Shown here piece after piece: positions 52,392-63,072 of a DNA stretch of 64,000 nucleotides (position 1 is its first letter; every line of letters begins with the position of its first letter). Origin of the DNA: JAIBJN01 sp963811635 (GTDB lineage Bacteria > Actinomycetota > Thermoleophilia > Gaiellales > Gaiellaceae); the NCBI GenBank assembly GCA_963811635.1, contig CAWESB010000017.1, positions 1-64,000 of the forward strand, written 5' to 3'. The notes beneath the pieces were generated by a model. The model made no database searches and was not told the origin of the DNA. It worked only from the letters and a program-made list of their open reading frames with translations. Made by a program: the position numbers and the translations under genes.

Positions 52392-53618
52392 CTAGCCACC
52401 ACGGAGCCGGTCGATGTCATTCGTGAGGCCGATGACGAAGAGGAAGAGCACGAGGGCAATGCCGATCATCGAGAAGCGCTCGTAGGCCTCGCGCGGGATC
52501 GCCCGGCCGCGGATCCGCTCCGCGAGCGAGAAGGCGATGTGGCCGCCGTCGAGAGGCAGGAGCGGAAGCAGGTTCAGCAGCGCCAGCGAGAGGCTGATGA
52601 ACGCGAGCACCTCGAGGTAGTAGCGAAAGCCGACGTCGAGTGATTGGCTCGAGACCTGGGTGATCCCGACGACGCTGGAGACCTCGTCGCGGCCCTCGCC
52701 GGTCACGAGACGCCCCAGCGAGCCGACGATCGCCTTCGTAACCTCCCAGGTCGCGTCGAGGGAGCGCCCGAGCGCCTCCAGCGGCCCGTAGCTCTCGTAG
52801 TCGAGCCCGAACGCGAAGCCGAGGCGGTAGACGTTCTCCTCGGGATCGAGCTTCGGCGTGCCCTCCAGCTGCAGCTGCGAGCCGTCGCGCTCGACCGTGA
52901 CGGTGACGGGCTTGCCGTCGCTGCCTCTGATCGCCTCGGCGAGATCCGTGGACTCACCCCGGGTGCCGTTGACGGCGACGATCTCGTCGCCCTTCTCGAG
53001 GCCCATGGCGGCCGCCGGCGAGCCGGCCGTGACCAGGTCCACGGTCCGGGTGGCGCCGGTCGGAACGCCGAGCATGAAGACGACGGCCAGCGCGAGCACG
53101 GCGAAGAGGTAGTTCGTAGCCGGCCCGGCGAAGATGACCGCGACGCGCTTCCAGGTGGGGGCGCGCCAGTAGGCCTCGGGCGAAAGCGCGTCGTCGACGT
53201 CGTTGAAGCCTCGGTCGGCGACCCTGCGGGCGGCCTCGGAGAGGTCGGCATGGCCGACTCGCTCGCGCAGGTCGGCCATGCCGGCGCGGGCGTCCTCGTA
53301 GCGCTCGTCGGTGAGTGCCTGCTCCACCGGCGCCGCTGCCTCCGCGAGAGACGGCGCCTCCTTGCGGGCGGGCTCGAGGTGAGCCTCGAGGTCGCCGGCG
53401 GCCGGCTTGTGCATCCCCGGGATCTTCACGTAGCCGCCGAGCGGGATGGCGCCGATCCCGTATTCGATCCCGTTCCTGGTCCACTTCGCGAGCGCGGGCG
53501 GGAAGAAGATGTAGAACTTGCGCGGCCGCATCTTGACCGCGAGCGCGGTGAAGAAGTGCCCGGCCTCGTGGATGAGGATGAGGAAGGCCAGGCCGGCGAT
53601 GGCGGCGGCGACGTTCAT
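52392..53618 (-). CDS. Site-2 protease, RseP/Rip1-type M50 metallopeptidase
   Basis: 408 residues, membrane. Zinc motif HEAGHFFTAL in the first helix, then LGGYVKIPGM; a PDZ domain (AGSPAAAMGLEKGDEIVAVN), and LPLLPLDGGH near the C-terminus with the third ligand. A charged insert of about 90 residues (HLEPARKEAPSLAEAAAPVE on) sits between the first helix and the next span, longer than in short homologues. It cleaves anti-sigma factors or division proteins within the membrane. Confidence 0.93.
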   Translation of the reverse strand: MNVAAAIAGLAFLILIHEAGHFFTALAVKMRPRKFYIFFPPALAKWTRNGIEYGIGAIPLGGYVKIPGMHKPAAGDLEAHLEPARKEAPSLAEAAAPVEQALTDERYEDARAGMADLRERVGHADLSEAARRVADRGFNDVDDALSPEAYWRAPTWKRVAVIFAGPATNYLFAVLALAVVFMLGVPTGATRTVDLVTAGSPAAAMGLEKGDEIVAVNGTRGESTDLAEAIRGSDGKPVTVTVERDGSQLQLEGTPKLDPEENVYRLGFAFGLDYESYGPLEALGRSLDATWEVTKAIVGSLGRLVTGEGRDEVSSVVGITQVSSQSLDVGFRYYLEVLAFISLSLALLNLLPLLPLDGGHIAFSLAERIRGRAIPREAYERFSMIGIALVLFLFVIGLTNDIDRLRGG

Positions 53619-53627
53619 GGGCTGGTC

Positions 53628-54696
53628 TTAGTGAACCAGTTCGCGCGTCAGCGCCGAGGCAATTCGCCGCGCCTCGGCGTCCAGCGGTCGTGAGCTCGCC
53701 GAGGTCGGCGGCGGGCACGCAGTCGATCTGGCCCAGCGTCCGCTCGACCACGTCGGCGATGCCGAGGAAGGGCAGCGAGCCCTCGAGGAAGGCGGTGACC
53801 GCGACTTCGTTCGCCGCGTTGAGCACGCACGGGGCCGTGTCCCCGGCCTCCCCCGCCGCCCGGGCGAGCGCGAGGCACGGGAACGCGTCCAGGTCGGGCG
53901 CCCGGAACTCGAGGATGAGCCCGGCCGCCAGGTCGAGGGGGCCGATGGCCGTCTCGGCGCGCTCCGGGTACGTGAGCGCGTACGAGATCGGCACGCGCAT
54001 GTCCGGGTAGCCGAGGTGCGCGAGCGAGGCGCCGTCGCGGAAGCGGACGAGCGCGTGCACGACCGACGTCGGGTGCACGACGACCTCGATCCGGTCGTAG
54101 GGGAGATCGAAGAGGAAGTGCGCCTCGATCAGCTCGAGGCCCTTGTTCATGAGCGTCGCCGAGTCGACGGTGATCTTCGGGCCCATGCTCCACGTCGGAT
54201 GCGCGAGCGCCTCGATCGCGCCCACGTCGGCGAGGTCGGCGCGGGTGCGGCCGCGGAACGGCCCGCCCGAGGCGGTGAGCACGAGCGAGTCAACGGTGTC
54301 CGGCGCCTGCCGGTCGAGGAGCTGAAACGCGGCCGAGTGCTCGGAGTCGACCGGGAGCAGGCGCCCTCCCCCGCGCCGCCAGGCGGCCACCGCCAGGTCG
54401 CCCCCCGCGACGAGGCTCTCCTTGTTGGCGAGCGCCAGGTCGACGCCGTGCTCCAGGGCCCAGAGGGTTGCCGGCAGTCCGGCGAAGCCGACGACGGCGT
54501 TGAGGACGACGTCCGGCTCGGCGCGGTCGAGCAGCTCCGTCAGGTCACCGCCGACCTGGGTGAGCGGGGCCAGGCCGTCGATCGGGGTCGCACCCGACGC
54601 GGCCGCCACGAGCTGGAGCTCGGCGTGGTCCGCGACGATCTCGAGCGCCTGGCGCCCGATCGACCCCGTGGCGCCCAGGAGGGCGATGCGCTTCAT
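53628..54696 (-). CDS. dxr: 1-deoxy-D-xylulose 5-phosphate reductoisomerase, apparent frameshift near the end
   Basis: First committed step of the MEP path. GATGSIGRQALEIV (NADPH), ALANKESLVAGG, LPVDSEHSAAFQ, TASGGPF, HPTWSMGPKITVDSATLMNK and NAANEVAVTAF are intact. After LGELTTA (about 53681) the frame drifts, while the next frame reads DAEARRIASALTRELVH and stops at 53628. One extra base would explain it. Only the last 20 residues are affected, so this looks like an assembly error or a mild mutation. Confidence 0.87.
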
Positions 54697-54722
54697 CGTC
54701 GCCAGTGTAGAGACGGCGCCCG

Positions 54723-55523
54723 TCAGGTCTGGGTGAGCGCGAGGACCGCGAAGTAGGCGGCGGGCGCGGCGAAGACGATCGAGTCGACCCGGTCGAGGAC
54801 GCCGCCGTGGCCCATCAGGATCCGCCCCGAGTCCTTCACGCCGAGGTCGCGCTTGACCATCGACTCGAAGAGATCGCCGGCGACCGAGGCGATGACGATG
54901 ACGCCGCCGAGGAAGAACGCCTCCCAGCCGTCTATCTCGATCGGCTCGTCGTTGAGCGCGAGATAGGTGGTAAGCACGCCGCCGACGACACCGGCGACGA
55001 AGCCCTCCCACGTCTTCCCCGGCGAAATGGCCGGCGCCATCTTGTGTCGGCCCGCCAGGCGGCCGCCGATGTACGCAAACGTGTCCGCGACGAAGACGGT
55101 GACGAGTACGGTGATCAGCACGAGCCTGCCGTCCGGCTCGAGGTCGCGGACGAGGATCAGGAAGCCGAGCCCGAGCCCGATCCACGCCGCGCCGAGGACG
55201 GTCGCGGCCACCGCGACCGTGGTCGACTGTCGCGTCTCCGAGACGGCGGCGAAGACGAACGCGAGCAGAAGCGTCAGCGCAAAGCCACCGAGCATCCACT
55301 CGGGACCGCCAAGCGATGCGCCGAGCACGGCCGCGAGCGCCCCGCCGTAGCCGGCGAGGACGAGCGGTCGCAGCGAGCGGGCCATCTGGTAGAGCTCGTG
55401 TAGGGCGAGCAAGGCCCCCGCGGCGGCGAGCGCGAACAGCGCCCAGCTCCCGTAGTACGCGGCGAAGAGCACGAGCGGCAGACCCGCCGCGATGACGGCG
55501 ATCCGGCTGAGGAGGGGGCTCAT
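54723..55523 (-). CDS. cdsA: Phosphatidate cytidylyltransferase
   Basis: Makes CDP-diacylglycerol, the precursor used by the PgsA-type enzyme at 29.5 kb. 266 residues, about eight helices; C-terminal signature DLFESMVKRDLGVKDSGRIL and GHGGVLDRVDS. Its start overlaps uppS by 4 bases. Confidence 0.94.
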   Translation of the reverse strand: MSPLLSRIAVIAAGLPLVLFAAYYGSWALFALAAAGALLALHELYQMARSLRPLVLAGYGGALAAVLGASLGGPEWMLGGFALTLLLAFVFAAVSETRQSTTVAVAATVLGAAWIGLGLGFLILVRDLEPDGRLVLITVLVTVFVADTFAYIGGRLAGRHKMAPAISPGKTWEGFVAGVVGGVLTTYLALNDEPIEIDGWEAFFLGGVIVIASVAGDLFESMVKRDLGVKDSGRILMGHGGVLDRVDSIVFAAPAAYFAVLALTQT

Positions 55524-56269
55524 CGGCCGCCGAAGCGCCGGCGGCGGCTCGCGTACTGGGCGAGCGCCTCCCGGAGCTGGCGCTCTCCGAAGTCGGGCCA
55601 GAGGGTGTCGACGAAGACGAGCTCCGTGTAAGCGAGCTGCCAGAGGAGGAAGTTCGAGATCCGGAGCTCGCCGGAGGTGCGGATGAGGAGGTCCGGCTCG
55701 GGCATCTCGGGCGCGTACAGGCGCGAGGCGATCGCGTTCTCGTCGATGTCTCGCGGGTCGGTGCCCTCCTCGACCAGCCGGCGCGCGGCCTCGACGATCT
55801 CCGCGCGGCCGCCGTAGTCGAAGGCGACCCAGAGCTGGAGGCGCTCGTTCGTGGCGGTCGACTCCTCGAGGCGCTCGATCTTGGCCCGCAACGTCGGGGT
55901 GGCCCGGTCGCGGCGGCCGATGAAGCGCGTGCGCACGCCCTCGCGGGCGAGGTCGGGGAGCTCGCGCTCGATCGTCTCGACGAAGATCCCCATGAGCGCG
56001 TCCACCTCGTCGGAGGGTCGCGACCAGTTCTCGGTTGAGAACGCGTAGACGCAGAGCGACTCGACGCCGAGGTCGATGGCGGCCTCGACAGTGCGCCGGA
56101 GCGCGCGGGTGCCGGCCCGGTGGCCGGCGGCGACGGGCAGGCGGCGGCGGCTGGCCCAGCGGCCGTTGCCGTCCATGATGATCGCGATGGACCGGGCGAC
56201 GTCCGGCAGGCCCCGCTCGGGGACGGGCCGGAGTGCGCGAAGGGTCCGCAGTCTCGTGAGCAGGCTCAT
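55520..56269 (-). CDS. uppS: Undecaprenyl diphosphate synthase
   Basis: Cis-prenyltransferase making the lipid carrier for peptidoglycan. 249 residues from ATG 56269: SIAIIMDGNGRWASRRRLPV, GHRAGTRALRR, YAFSTENWSRP, LLIRTSGELRISNFLLWQLA, YTELVFVDTLWPDF. It is 38 bases after frr. Confidence 0.95.
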   Translation of the reverse strand: MSLLTRLRTLRALRPVPERGLPDVARSIAIIMDGNGRWASRRRLPVAAGHRAGTRALRRTVEAAIDLGVESLCVYAFSTENWSRPSDEVDALMGIFVETIERELPDLAREGVRTRFIGRRDRATPTLRAKIERLEESTATNERLQLWVAFDYGGRAEIVEAARRLVEEGTDPRDIDENAIASRLYAPEMPEPDLLIRTSGELRISNFLLWQLAYTELVFVDTLWPDFGERQLREALAQYASRRRRFGGR

Positions 56270-56307
56270 CTCACGGTCGATCTCGCGCCCGCGGGCACGG
56301 GATCGAG

Positions 56308-56865
56308 TCACACCTCCATGATCTCCTCTTCCTTGCGCTTGAGGATCTCGTCGATCTTGGCCACGTGCTCGTCGGTGAGCTTCTGCGCCCGCTCCTCGGC
56401 CCGCCGCTCCTCGTCGTCGCCGACGTCGCCGTCGCGGACGAGCTCCTTCAGGTGGTGCATGCAATCGCGGCGGACGTTACGGACGGCGACCCGCCCCTCC
56501 TCGGCGAGGTGGCGGACCACCTTGACGAGCTCCTTGCGCCGCTCCTCGGTCAGCTGCGGGATCGGCAGGCGGATGATCTTGCCGTCGTTCGAGGGCGTGA
56601 GCCCGAGCTCGGACTCTTGCAGCGCGCGCTCGATCGACTTGATCGAGCTCGGGTCGTACGGCTGGATCGTGAGCATCCGGGGCTCGGGGACGTTGATGGT
56701 GGAGAGCTGGTTCAGCGGCGTCTCCTGCCCGTAGTAGTCGACCCGAACACGGTCGAGCAGCGCCGCCGAGGCGCGGCCCGTGCGGATCGTCGTGAACTCG
56801 TGCGCGGTCGCCTCGACCGACTTGTCCATGCGGTGCTTTGCGTCGTCCAGAAGATCTTCGATCAT
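56308..56865 (-). CDS. frr: Ribosome recycling factor
   Basis: 185 residues: MDKSVEATAHEFTTIRTGRA, YYGQETPLNQLSTINVPEPR, PIPQLTEERRKELVKVVRHL. ATG 56865 overlaps pyrH by 4 bases. Splits post-termination ribosomes with EF-G. Confidence 0.97.
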   Translation of the reverse strand: MIEDLLDDAKHRMDKSVEATAHEFTTIRTGRASAALLDRVRVDYYGQETPLNQLSTINVPEPRMLTIQPYDPSSIKSIERALQESELGLTPSNDGKIIRLPIPQLTEERRKELVKVVRHLAEEGRVAVRNVRRDCMHHLKELVRDGDVGDDEERRAEERAQKLTDEHVAKIDEILKRKEEEIMEV

Positions 56866-57641
56866 GCGTCCCTCCGCGACGTCGAGATGATCGTGCCGAT
56901 GCGCTCGCCCGCGACCACCCGTTCGATCGTGCCGGGCTCGTCGAGGCCGAAGACGTAGATCGGCAGGCCGTTGTCCATGCACAGCGTGAGCGCGGTCGTG
57001 TCCATCACCTTGAGACCGCGCTCGATCGCCTCGAGGTGCGTCAGCTCGGGGAGGAAGCTCGCGTCCGGATCGACGGCAGGATCTCCGTCGTAGACGCCGT
57101 CGACGCCGTTCTTTCCCATGAGGATGGCGTCGGCGCCGACCTCGAGCGCGCGCAGTGCGGCCGCGGTGTCCGTCGTGAAGAACGGGTTGCCGGTGCCTGC
57201 CGCGAAGATGACGATGCGGCCCTTCTCCAGGTGCCGGATGGCGCGGCGGCGGATGTAGGGCTCGGCGACCTCGCTGACCGAGATCGCGGAGAGGACACGG
57301 GTGTGGGCGCCGGCGCGCTCGAGGGCGTCCTGCACGGTCAAGCAGTTGAGGACGGTCGCGAGCATGCCGGCGTAGTCGGCGGTGGCGCGGTCCATTCCCT
57401 CTGCGGTCGCCGCCATCCCGCGGTAGATGTTCCCCGCCCCGAGGACGAGTGCCGTCTCGACGCCGAGGTCGTGGACACGCTTCACCTCGGCCGCGAGGCT
57501 CTCGACCTTCTCCGGGCTCATCCCGTAGGGCTGGTCGCCCAAGAGCGCCTCACCGGAGAGCTTCAGGAGAACGCGGCGGAAGGCCGCGCCACCCGGGGCC
57601 GGCCTCCCGGCTACCTCGCTCTCCGAAGGCGTCGCGCTCAC
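56862..57641 (-). CDS. pyrH: Uridylate kinase
   Basis: UMP kinase, amino-acid-kinase fold. 259 residues with a 20-residue N-terminal extension before VLLKLSGEALLG. VLGAGNIYRG, FAAGTGNPFFTTDTAAALRA and DGVYDGDPAVDPDA are diagnostic. Overlaps tsf and frr by 4 bases each. Confidence 0.96.
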   Translation of the reverse strand: MSATPSESEVAGRPAPGGAAFRRVLLKLSGEALLGDQPYGMSPEKVESLAAEVKRVHDLGVETALVLGAGNIYRGMAATAEGMDRATADYAGMLATVLNCLTVQDALERAGAHTRVLSAISVSEVAEPYIRRRAIRHLEKGRIVIFAAGTGNPFFTTDTAAALRALEVGADAILMGKNGVDGVYDGDPAVDPDASFLPELTHLEAIERGLKVMDTTALTLCMDNGLPIYVFGLDEPGTIERVVAGERIGTIISTSRRDA

Positions 57642-58437
57642 TCGGAGCCGACGTTATACCGCACGAATGCCTGCACCTCGGCCCCACGCTCCGCGAGGGC
57701 CTGGCCCACGGTCAGGTTCGGGTCATGCACCCAGGCCTGGTCGAGCAGGACGCTGTGCGCGAAGAGCCGCTTGGCGAGCATCCCCTCGACGATCTTCCCG
57801 CGGACATCTTCGGGCTTGGACTCGACCTCGGGGAGCTTCTCGTAGACGCTCCGCTCTTCGGCCACCTCGCTCTCCGGGACCTCGTCGCGGGTCAGATAGA
57901 CGGGCTTCGCCGCGGCGATGTGCATCGCAACCATGCGCGCCAGCTCGGGCGTCGCCTGGGCGTGCACGAGGACGCCGATCTTCTGCGCAGGCGGGTGGAT
58001 GTACTCGGCGACGACCTCGCCCTCGCCGGCCTCGTAGCGCTCGGCGCCGACAACGACGATGTTCTCGCCCAGCTTCGCGACGAGCTCGACCCGCTCCTCC
58101 TCGAGGGTCTCCGCGGCCTCCGGCCCGTCGACCCAGACGACGTCAAGGACGTGCTGGGCGAAGTCGAGGAACTCCTCGTTGCCGGACACGGGCTCGGTCT
58201 CGCACCCGACCGCCGCGATCGCGCCCTTCTCACCCTGGACGCGGGCGACGACCTTGCCCTCGGTCGTGGCGCGGTCGGCGCGCTTGCCGGCCTCGGCGAG
58301 GCCCTTCTCGCGCAGCGACTGCCGCGCCGCCTCGAGGTCTCCGCCGGACTCGACGAGCGCGCGCTTGCAGTCCATCATCCCCGCGCCGGTGAGGTCGCGG
58401 AGCTCCTTGACGAGCGCCGCAGGGATCTCTGTCGTGC

Positions 58438-58441
<4 letters not shown>
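57638..58441 (-). CDS. tsf: Elongation factor Ts
   Basis: Nucleotide exchange factor for EF-Tu. 267 residues: VKELRDLTGAGMMDCKRALV, LREKGLAEAGKRADRATTEG, VGCETEPVSGNEEF. Overlaps rpsB by 4 bases. Confidence 0.96.
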
Positions 58442-59298
<857 letters not shown>

Positions 59299-59337
59299 TG
59301 ATTTCCTCCTCGGTTCTCGGGTCTGAGGCCGACGGTG

Positions 59338-59376
59338 ACGGGTGGAACCGGGCGCAACGCCCGGCACCGCCACCCG
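59338..59376 (-). promoter_or_regulatory. rpsB leader hairpins
   Basis: CCGGGCG-CAA-CGCCCGG (59348-59364) nested in CGGGTGG/CCACCCG (59338-59344 with 59370-59376), 40 bases upstream of the rpsB start. Its position fits an autoregulatory S2 leader. Confidence 0.4.
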
Positions 59377-59445
59377 CGTTGGTCCGCCGGGTCGGGTGCA
59401 GAAACTCCGAGCATTCTAGCCGACGCCCTCCGTACCCTGGATTGC

Positions 59446-60238
59446 GTGCACGGGGTCGTGAGGCTTCCCGCGTGGGATCTTGCCGTCGAGTGCGTCGACG
59501 AGGCGCTTGCTTCGGGCGCCGTTCCGTCGCTGGAGCGGCTCGGGCGGCTGGGCCAGCTCGGCTCGCTGCCGTCCTTCATCGCAGCGCTGGGCGAGGCCGA
59601 CGACGCCGCCGAGCTCGCCACGGACTTCGCGCGCGAGCGCGAGAGCATGGGGCTCGCGCCGGAGGAGGTCGCCTCCGAGCTCCTCGTCCTCGGGCGCGTG
59701 CTCGAGCGCCACGGCGAAGCCGCCGCGCGGGCGGCCGTCGACCGCTGCCTCGTCGACTACGTCGGCCGCGTCACCGGCGAGCTGGCCGACTGCGCGCGGC
59801 GGGACGCCCTCACCGGGCTCCTCAACCACCGGGCCTTCCACGCGCAGCTGGCCGTGCGAAGCCGCCCGGGCCCGACGTTACCGCGGCCGCGTCGCGCTCG
59901 TCCTCTTCGACCTCGACCACTTCAAGGAGACGAACGACCGCGAGGGCCATCAGGAGGGCGACCGCCTCCTCCGTGCGTTCGCCGCCGCCCTGACCGGGAC
60001 GCTGCGAGAGACGGACGTCGCGGGCCGCCTCGGTGGCGACGAGTTCGCGGCGCTGCTCCTCGCCGCGGGCCCGCCCGACGTCGCCGCCTTCGTCACGAGG
60101 CTGCGGGACCGCATCCCCGAGGGCATCTCGGTCAGCGCCGGCTCCGCCCACCTCCCCGAGGAGTGCTCAGCGGCGGAGCAGCTCGTGCAGACCGCCGACC
60201 GCCGCCTCTACTCGGACAAGTCGGCCAGGGCCGCCTAG
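59446..60238 (+). CDS. GGDEF diguanylate cyclase, apparent frameshift
   Basis: Start GTG 59446 (59458 also possible). The N-terminal helical region has LERLGRLGQLGSLPSFIAAL and VLERHGEAAARAAVDRCLVD, perhaps a sensor or dimer part. GGDEF begins with CARRDALTGLLNHRAFHAQL; near 59851-59860 the match moves one frame, to RRYRGRVALVLFDLDHFKET, then RLGGDEFAALL with an intact active site and ADRRLYSDKSARAA at 60238. One extra base would account for it. With the frame restored it would be about 263 residues and probably active. Confidence 0.75.
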
Positions 60239-60351
60239 GCCCCGTCCAGGGTCTGACCCCTGACATGTCCCGCCGGCGCGGCCCCAGCGGCCGTGGCCGC
60301 CCGCCGGCCCGGACGGCGAAACCCTGATCGGGCCTGGCAGGCGTCGTCCAC

Positions 60352-60390
60352 TGCAGCCACGACCGGGGTCTGACCCCGGACGTGGCTGCA
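60352..60390. terminator. Bidirectional terminator hairpin
   Basis: TGCAGCCACG and CGTGGCTGCA pair around inner CCGGGGT/ACCCCGG with a CTG loop, one A-A mismatch. It lies between the convergent GGDEF and RTX-type genes. A partial copy, GGGTCTGACCCCTGACATG, lies at about 60249. Confidence 0.6.
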
Positions 60391-60406
60391 AGGGACGGCG
60401 CGCGCC

Positions 60407-60640
60407 CTAGAGGACGCGCTCAACGGACGTTGTCTTGTCGGCCTTGTCCTTGCGGGCTCGGTCGGTGCCCGCGCCGCCCCTGACGGACGTCTCCTTGATG
60501 CCGTCGCGGGAGAACATGGCGTCGTTGCCGTCGCCGCCGTCGAAGCGGTCGACGCCGCCGCCGGTGACGCCGAGGAGGAGCAGCGACGCCAAAGCCGCTG
60601 CAGACACGCGAAGGCGGCGGGGCGGCTGCAGAGATGTCAC
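60407..60640 (-). CDS. Short RTX-like secreted protein, probably a remnant
   Basis: 77 residues. Signal-like ALASLLLLGVTGGG, then two worn calcium-binding turns (FDGGDGNDAMFSRDG, GGAGTDRARKDKAD) and SVERVL, the usual end of such repeat proteins. Most repeats are missing compared with the protein at 31892-32305. Confidence 0.55.
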   Translation of the reverse strand: MTSLQPPRRLRVSAAALASLLLLGVTGGGVDRFDGGDGNDAMFSRDGIKETSVRGGAGTDRARKDKADKTTSVERVL

Positions 60641-60663
60641 GGGTTGTGAACCCCTGACTGACG

Positions 60664-61587
60664 CTAACTTCGGTCAGGACCACGAGCGTCCCCCGATCGA
60701 GCGATGTCGAGCGCCGCTTCGAGCTCGGGCGGAAGCGGCGAGTTAATGTCGACCTCTGCGTCGCCGAACGGATGCGGAAAGGCGAGCCGCGCGGCGTGCA
60801 GGAACTGTCGCTGCAGGCCGAGGTCGCCCGCGACCCCGTACGTCGGGTCGCCGGAGACCGGCAGGTCGATGGCGGCGAGGTGGACGCGGATCTGATGGGT
60901 CCTCCCCGTCTCCAGCCGCACGCGCAGGAGCGCGTGGACGGGGAAGAGCTCCGCGACCTCGAAGTTCGTGACTGCGTCCCGCGGAGTGTCGGTGTCGAGG
61001 GAATGGCGCGTCGGCTCGTGGCGGTCGCGGCCGATCGGCGCCTCGATCCGCCCAGCTCGCGAGCGTGGCCGGCCGCGCACGAGCGCCGCGTACTCGCGCA
61101 CGAGCTCGCGCTCACGGAGCAGCTGTTGGAGACGGCGGTGCGCCTCGTCCGAGCGCGCGACCACGAGCAGCCCCGACGTGTCCCGGTCGAGCCGGTGGAC
61201 GATGCCGGGCCGCTCGGGCTCCTCTCCGCCCTCGATGGACTGCGAGAGCAGGCCCTGGACCAACGTCCCGTGCGCGTGGCCGGCCGCGGGGTGCACGACG
61301 ACGCCCGCGGGCTTGTCGACGACGAGCAGGTGCTCGTCCTCGAAGACGACCCGCAGCCCTTCGACCGGCTCCGGCTCGAGCCTGGTCTCGCGGCGCTCGG
61401 GCACCTCGACCTCGAGGCTCTCGCCGCCCGTGAGCCGATGGCTCTTCGGCCGCGCTTCGCCGTCCACGAGCACCGCACCGTCCCCGAGGAGGCGCTCGGC
61501 GGCCGCGCGGGAGCCCACGCCCTCACACGCCGCGAGGAAGCGGTCGAGCCGCTCGCCGGCCGCCTCCGGCGGCACGACGAGCTTCAT
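60664..61587 (-). CDS. rluD: RluA/RluD-family pseudouridine synthase
   Basis: 307 residues: N-terminal S4 domain (ERLDRFLAACEGVGSRAAAE), catalytic HRLDRDTSGLLVVARSDEAH with the essential Asp, and RTHQIRVHLAAIDLPVSGDP. Modifies 23S rRNA. Overlaps lspA by 4 bases. Confidence 0.93.
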   Translation of the reverse strand: MKLVVPPEAAGERLDRFLAACEGVGSRAAAERLLGDGAVLVDGEARPKSHRLTGGESLEVEVPERRETRLEPEPVEGLRVVFEDEHLLVVDKPAGVVVHPAAGHAHGTLVQGLLSQSIEGGEEPERPGIVHRLDRDTSGLLVVARSDEAHRRLQQLLRERELVREYAALVRGRPRSRAGRIEAPIGRDRHEPTRHSLDTDTPRDAVTNFEVAELFPVHALLRVRLETGRTHQIRVHLAAIDLPVSGDPTYGVAGDLGLQRQFLHAARLAFPHPFGDAEVDINSPLPPELEAALDIARSGDARGPDRS

Positions 61588-62093
61588 CCCGTGGTTTTCG
61601 GGGCCGTGCGCCGCAGCCGCGGCTGCCGCTCGGCGGAGACCAGCGCCGCCAGGAGGATGGTGACGCCGACGACGATGAAGGAGTCGGCGAGGTTGAAGGC
61701 GGGCCAGAAGCGCAGGTCGAGGAAGTCGGTGACGTGCCCGAGGCGGAGACGGTCGATCAGGTTCGCGAGGCTGCCGCCGACGAGCAGGCCGAGCGCGACG
61801 GGCAGCACCGGGTGACGCGCGCCGGCGCGGGCGAAGTAGAAGAGCATCCAGATGACCGCGACCGCGGTGAGCACCGTGACGACCGTCGCCCAGCTCGAGA
61901 AGAGCCCGAACGCGATGCCGGGATTCGTCACGTGCCGGATCTCGAGCGGGCCGACGACGTGCACGGACTCGCCGAGCTCCAGCTGGCTGACGACGATCTG
62001 CTTCGTCACCTGGTCGGCCACGATCGCCGCGAAGGCGACCGCGAGGAGACCGAACCAGTGAAACGGGGTCGCCGAAAGCGACCGCTCCACCAT
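61584..62093 (-). CDS. lspA: Lipoprotein signal peptidase
   Basis: 169 residues, four spans. VADQVTKQIV, NPGIAFGLFS, GGSLANLIDRLRLGHVTDFL and AFNLADSFIVVG with the two catalytic Asp. ATG 62093. It would process the lipobox of proteins such as the cupredoxin at 42.3 kb. Confidence 0.95.
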   Translation of the reverse strand: MVERSLSATPFHWFGLLAVAFAAIVADQVTKQIVVSQLELGESVHVVGPLEIRHVTNPGIAFGLFSSWATVVTVLTAVAVIWMLFYFARAGARHPVLPVALGLLVGGSLANLIDRLRLGHVTDFLDLRFWPAFNLADSFIVVGVTILLAALVSAERQPRLRRTAPKTTG

Positions 62094-62161
62094 GGAGATC
62101 GGCACGCGTCCGTCCGTGGCCGAGCCGACGCGAACGTCGATCAGCCTCGCCGACGGGTTGA

Positions 62162-62518
62162 CTAGGCCCTCTCGGCGAGACGCTGGCAGTCGATACACCT
62201 CGTTGCGTACGGGATCGCTTCGAGCCGGTCCTCGGCGATCTGCTTCCCGCAGCCCGAGCACGTTCCGAACGTCCCGTCGTCGATTCTGTCGAGCGCTTCG
62301 TTGATCCCCGTCAGCACATGCTCGGAGTTCTCCTCCAGGGTGGAGTCGATCTCACGGTTCAACGTCGCGGTGGCGGAGTCGGCGAGGTGGTTGTCGTACG
62401 TCTCCTCCTCCGTCTCCTCCTCGAACGACCGCGAGTTGGACTCGTGCAGGTGCTCGATCATCGACGAGACCCGATCGCGCTCGCCGACGAGGATCCTCCG
62501 GAAATGCTCGGTGTCCAC
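62162..62518 (-). CDS. DksA/TraR-type zinc finger protein
   Basis: 118 residues from GTG 62518. Charged helical N-terminus, EEETEEETYDNHLADSATA, then C4 zinc finger FGTCSGCGKQI and YATRCIDCQRLAE. A transcription-related RNA polymerase binder is expected. Common neighbour of lspA in actinobacteria and firmicutes. Confidence 0.88.
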   Translation of the reverse strand: MDTEHFRRILVGERDRVSSMIEHLHESNSRSFEEETEEETYDNHLADSATATLNREIDSTLEENSEHVLTGINEALDRIDDGTFGTCSGCGKQIAEDRLEAIPYATRCIDCQRLAERA

Positions 62519-62558
62519 TCACCGAGTATATCCGGGTGGTTTCCCGGCTCCAGAGGGA

Positions 62559-63036
62559 TCAGACGACCGCGTCGGGCGCGGCCCGCGCGGCGGACGGCTC
62601 GCCCTCGAGGCGCTCCATCGCGGAGGCCAGGAACGCCCTGAACTCGGCCCGCACGTCGGTCTCGAGGCCGCGGAGGCGGCGGATCTCGTCGCGCACGCGC
62701 TGCTCGTCGGCTTCGGCGGTGGCAGCGATCTCGCGCGCCTTCGCACGTGCCTCCTCGACGATCAGGTCGGCCTCGTGATGAGCCCGCGCGCGCAGCTCGT
62801 CCGCCATCCTCTCGGCGGAGAGGAGCGTGTTGCGAAGGGCCTCCTCGATCTCCCGCTGGCGGCCCAGCTCGGACTCGAGGCGCTCGATCTCGTCGCGCAA
62901 ATCGGCTCGGTCGCGCCACACGTCCTCGTAGCTCGACGCGATGTCGTCGAGCAGGCGGTCGACGCTCGGGCGCTCGTAGCCGAGCGGGCGGCGGCCGATC
63001 CGGACATGGCGGATCTCGACAGGGCGTCAGCGACAT
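62559..63036 (-). CDS. divIVA: DivIVA-domain protein, apparent frameshift at the N-terminus
   Basis: Reading ATG 63036 gives MSLTP; skipping the base at 63021 it continues VEIRHVRIGRRPLGYERPSV and DRLLDDIASSYEDVWRDRAD, the conserved DivIVA N-terminus. A long coiled coil follows (LRDEIERLESELGRQREIEE on) to 62559. Without the skip there is no normal start before GTG 62921, inside the gene. One extra base, most likely an assembly error. Its place between yggT and lspA is standard. It marks poles and septa. Confidence 0.85.
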
Positions 63037-63072
63037 CGCTGTCGGGTCACTTCGCCGCTGCGCGGCGCTTTC

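Noticed and set aside
60249..60390. REP-type mobile repeat from the GGGTCTGACCCC copies
   Set aside because: Only two copies, one partial, and a terminator role explains the full one.
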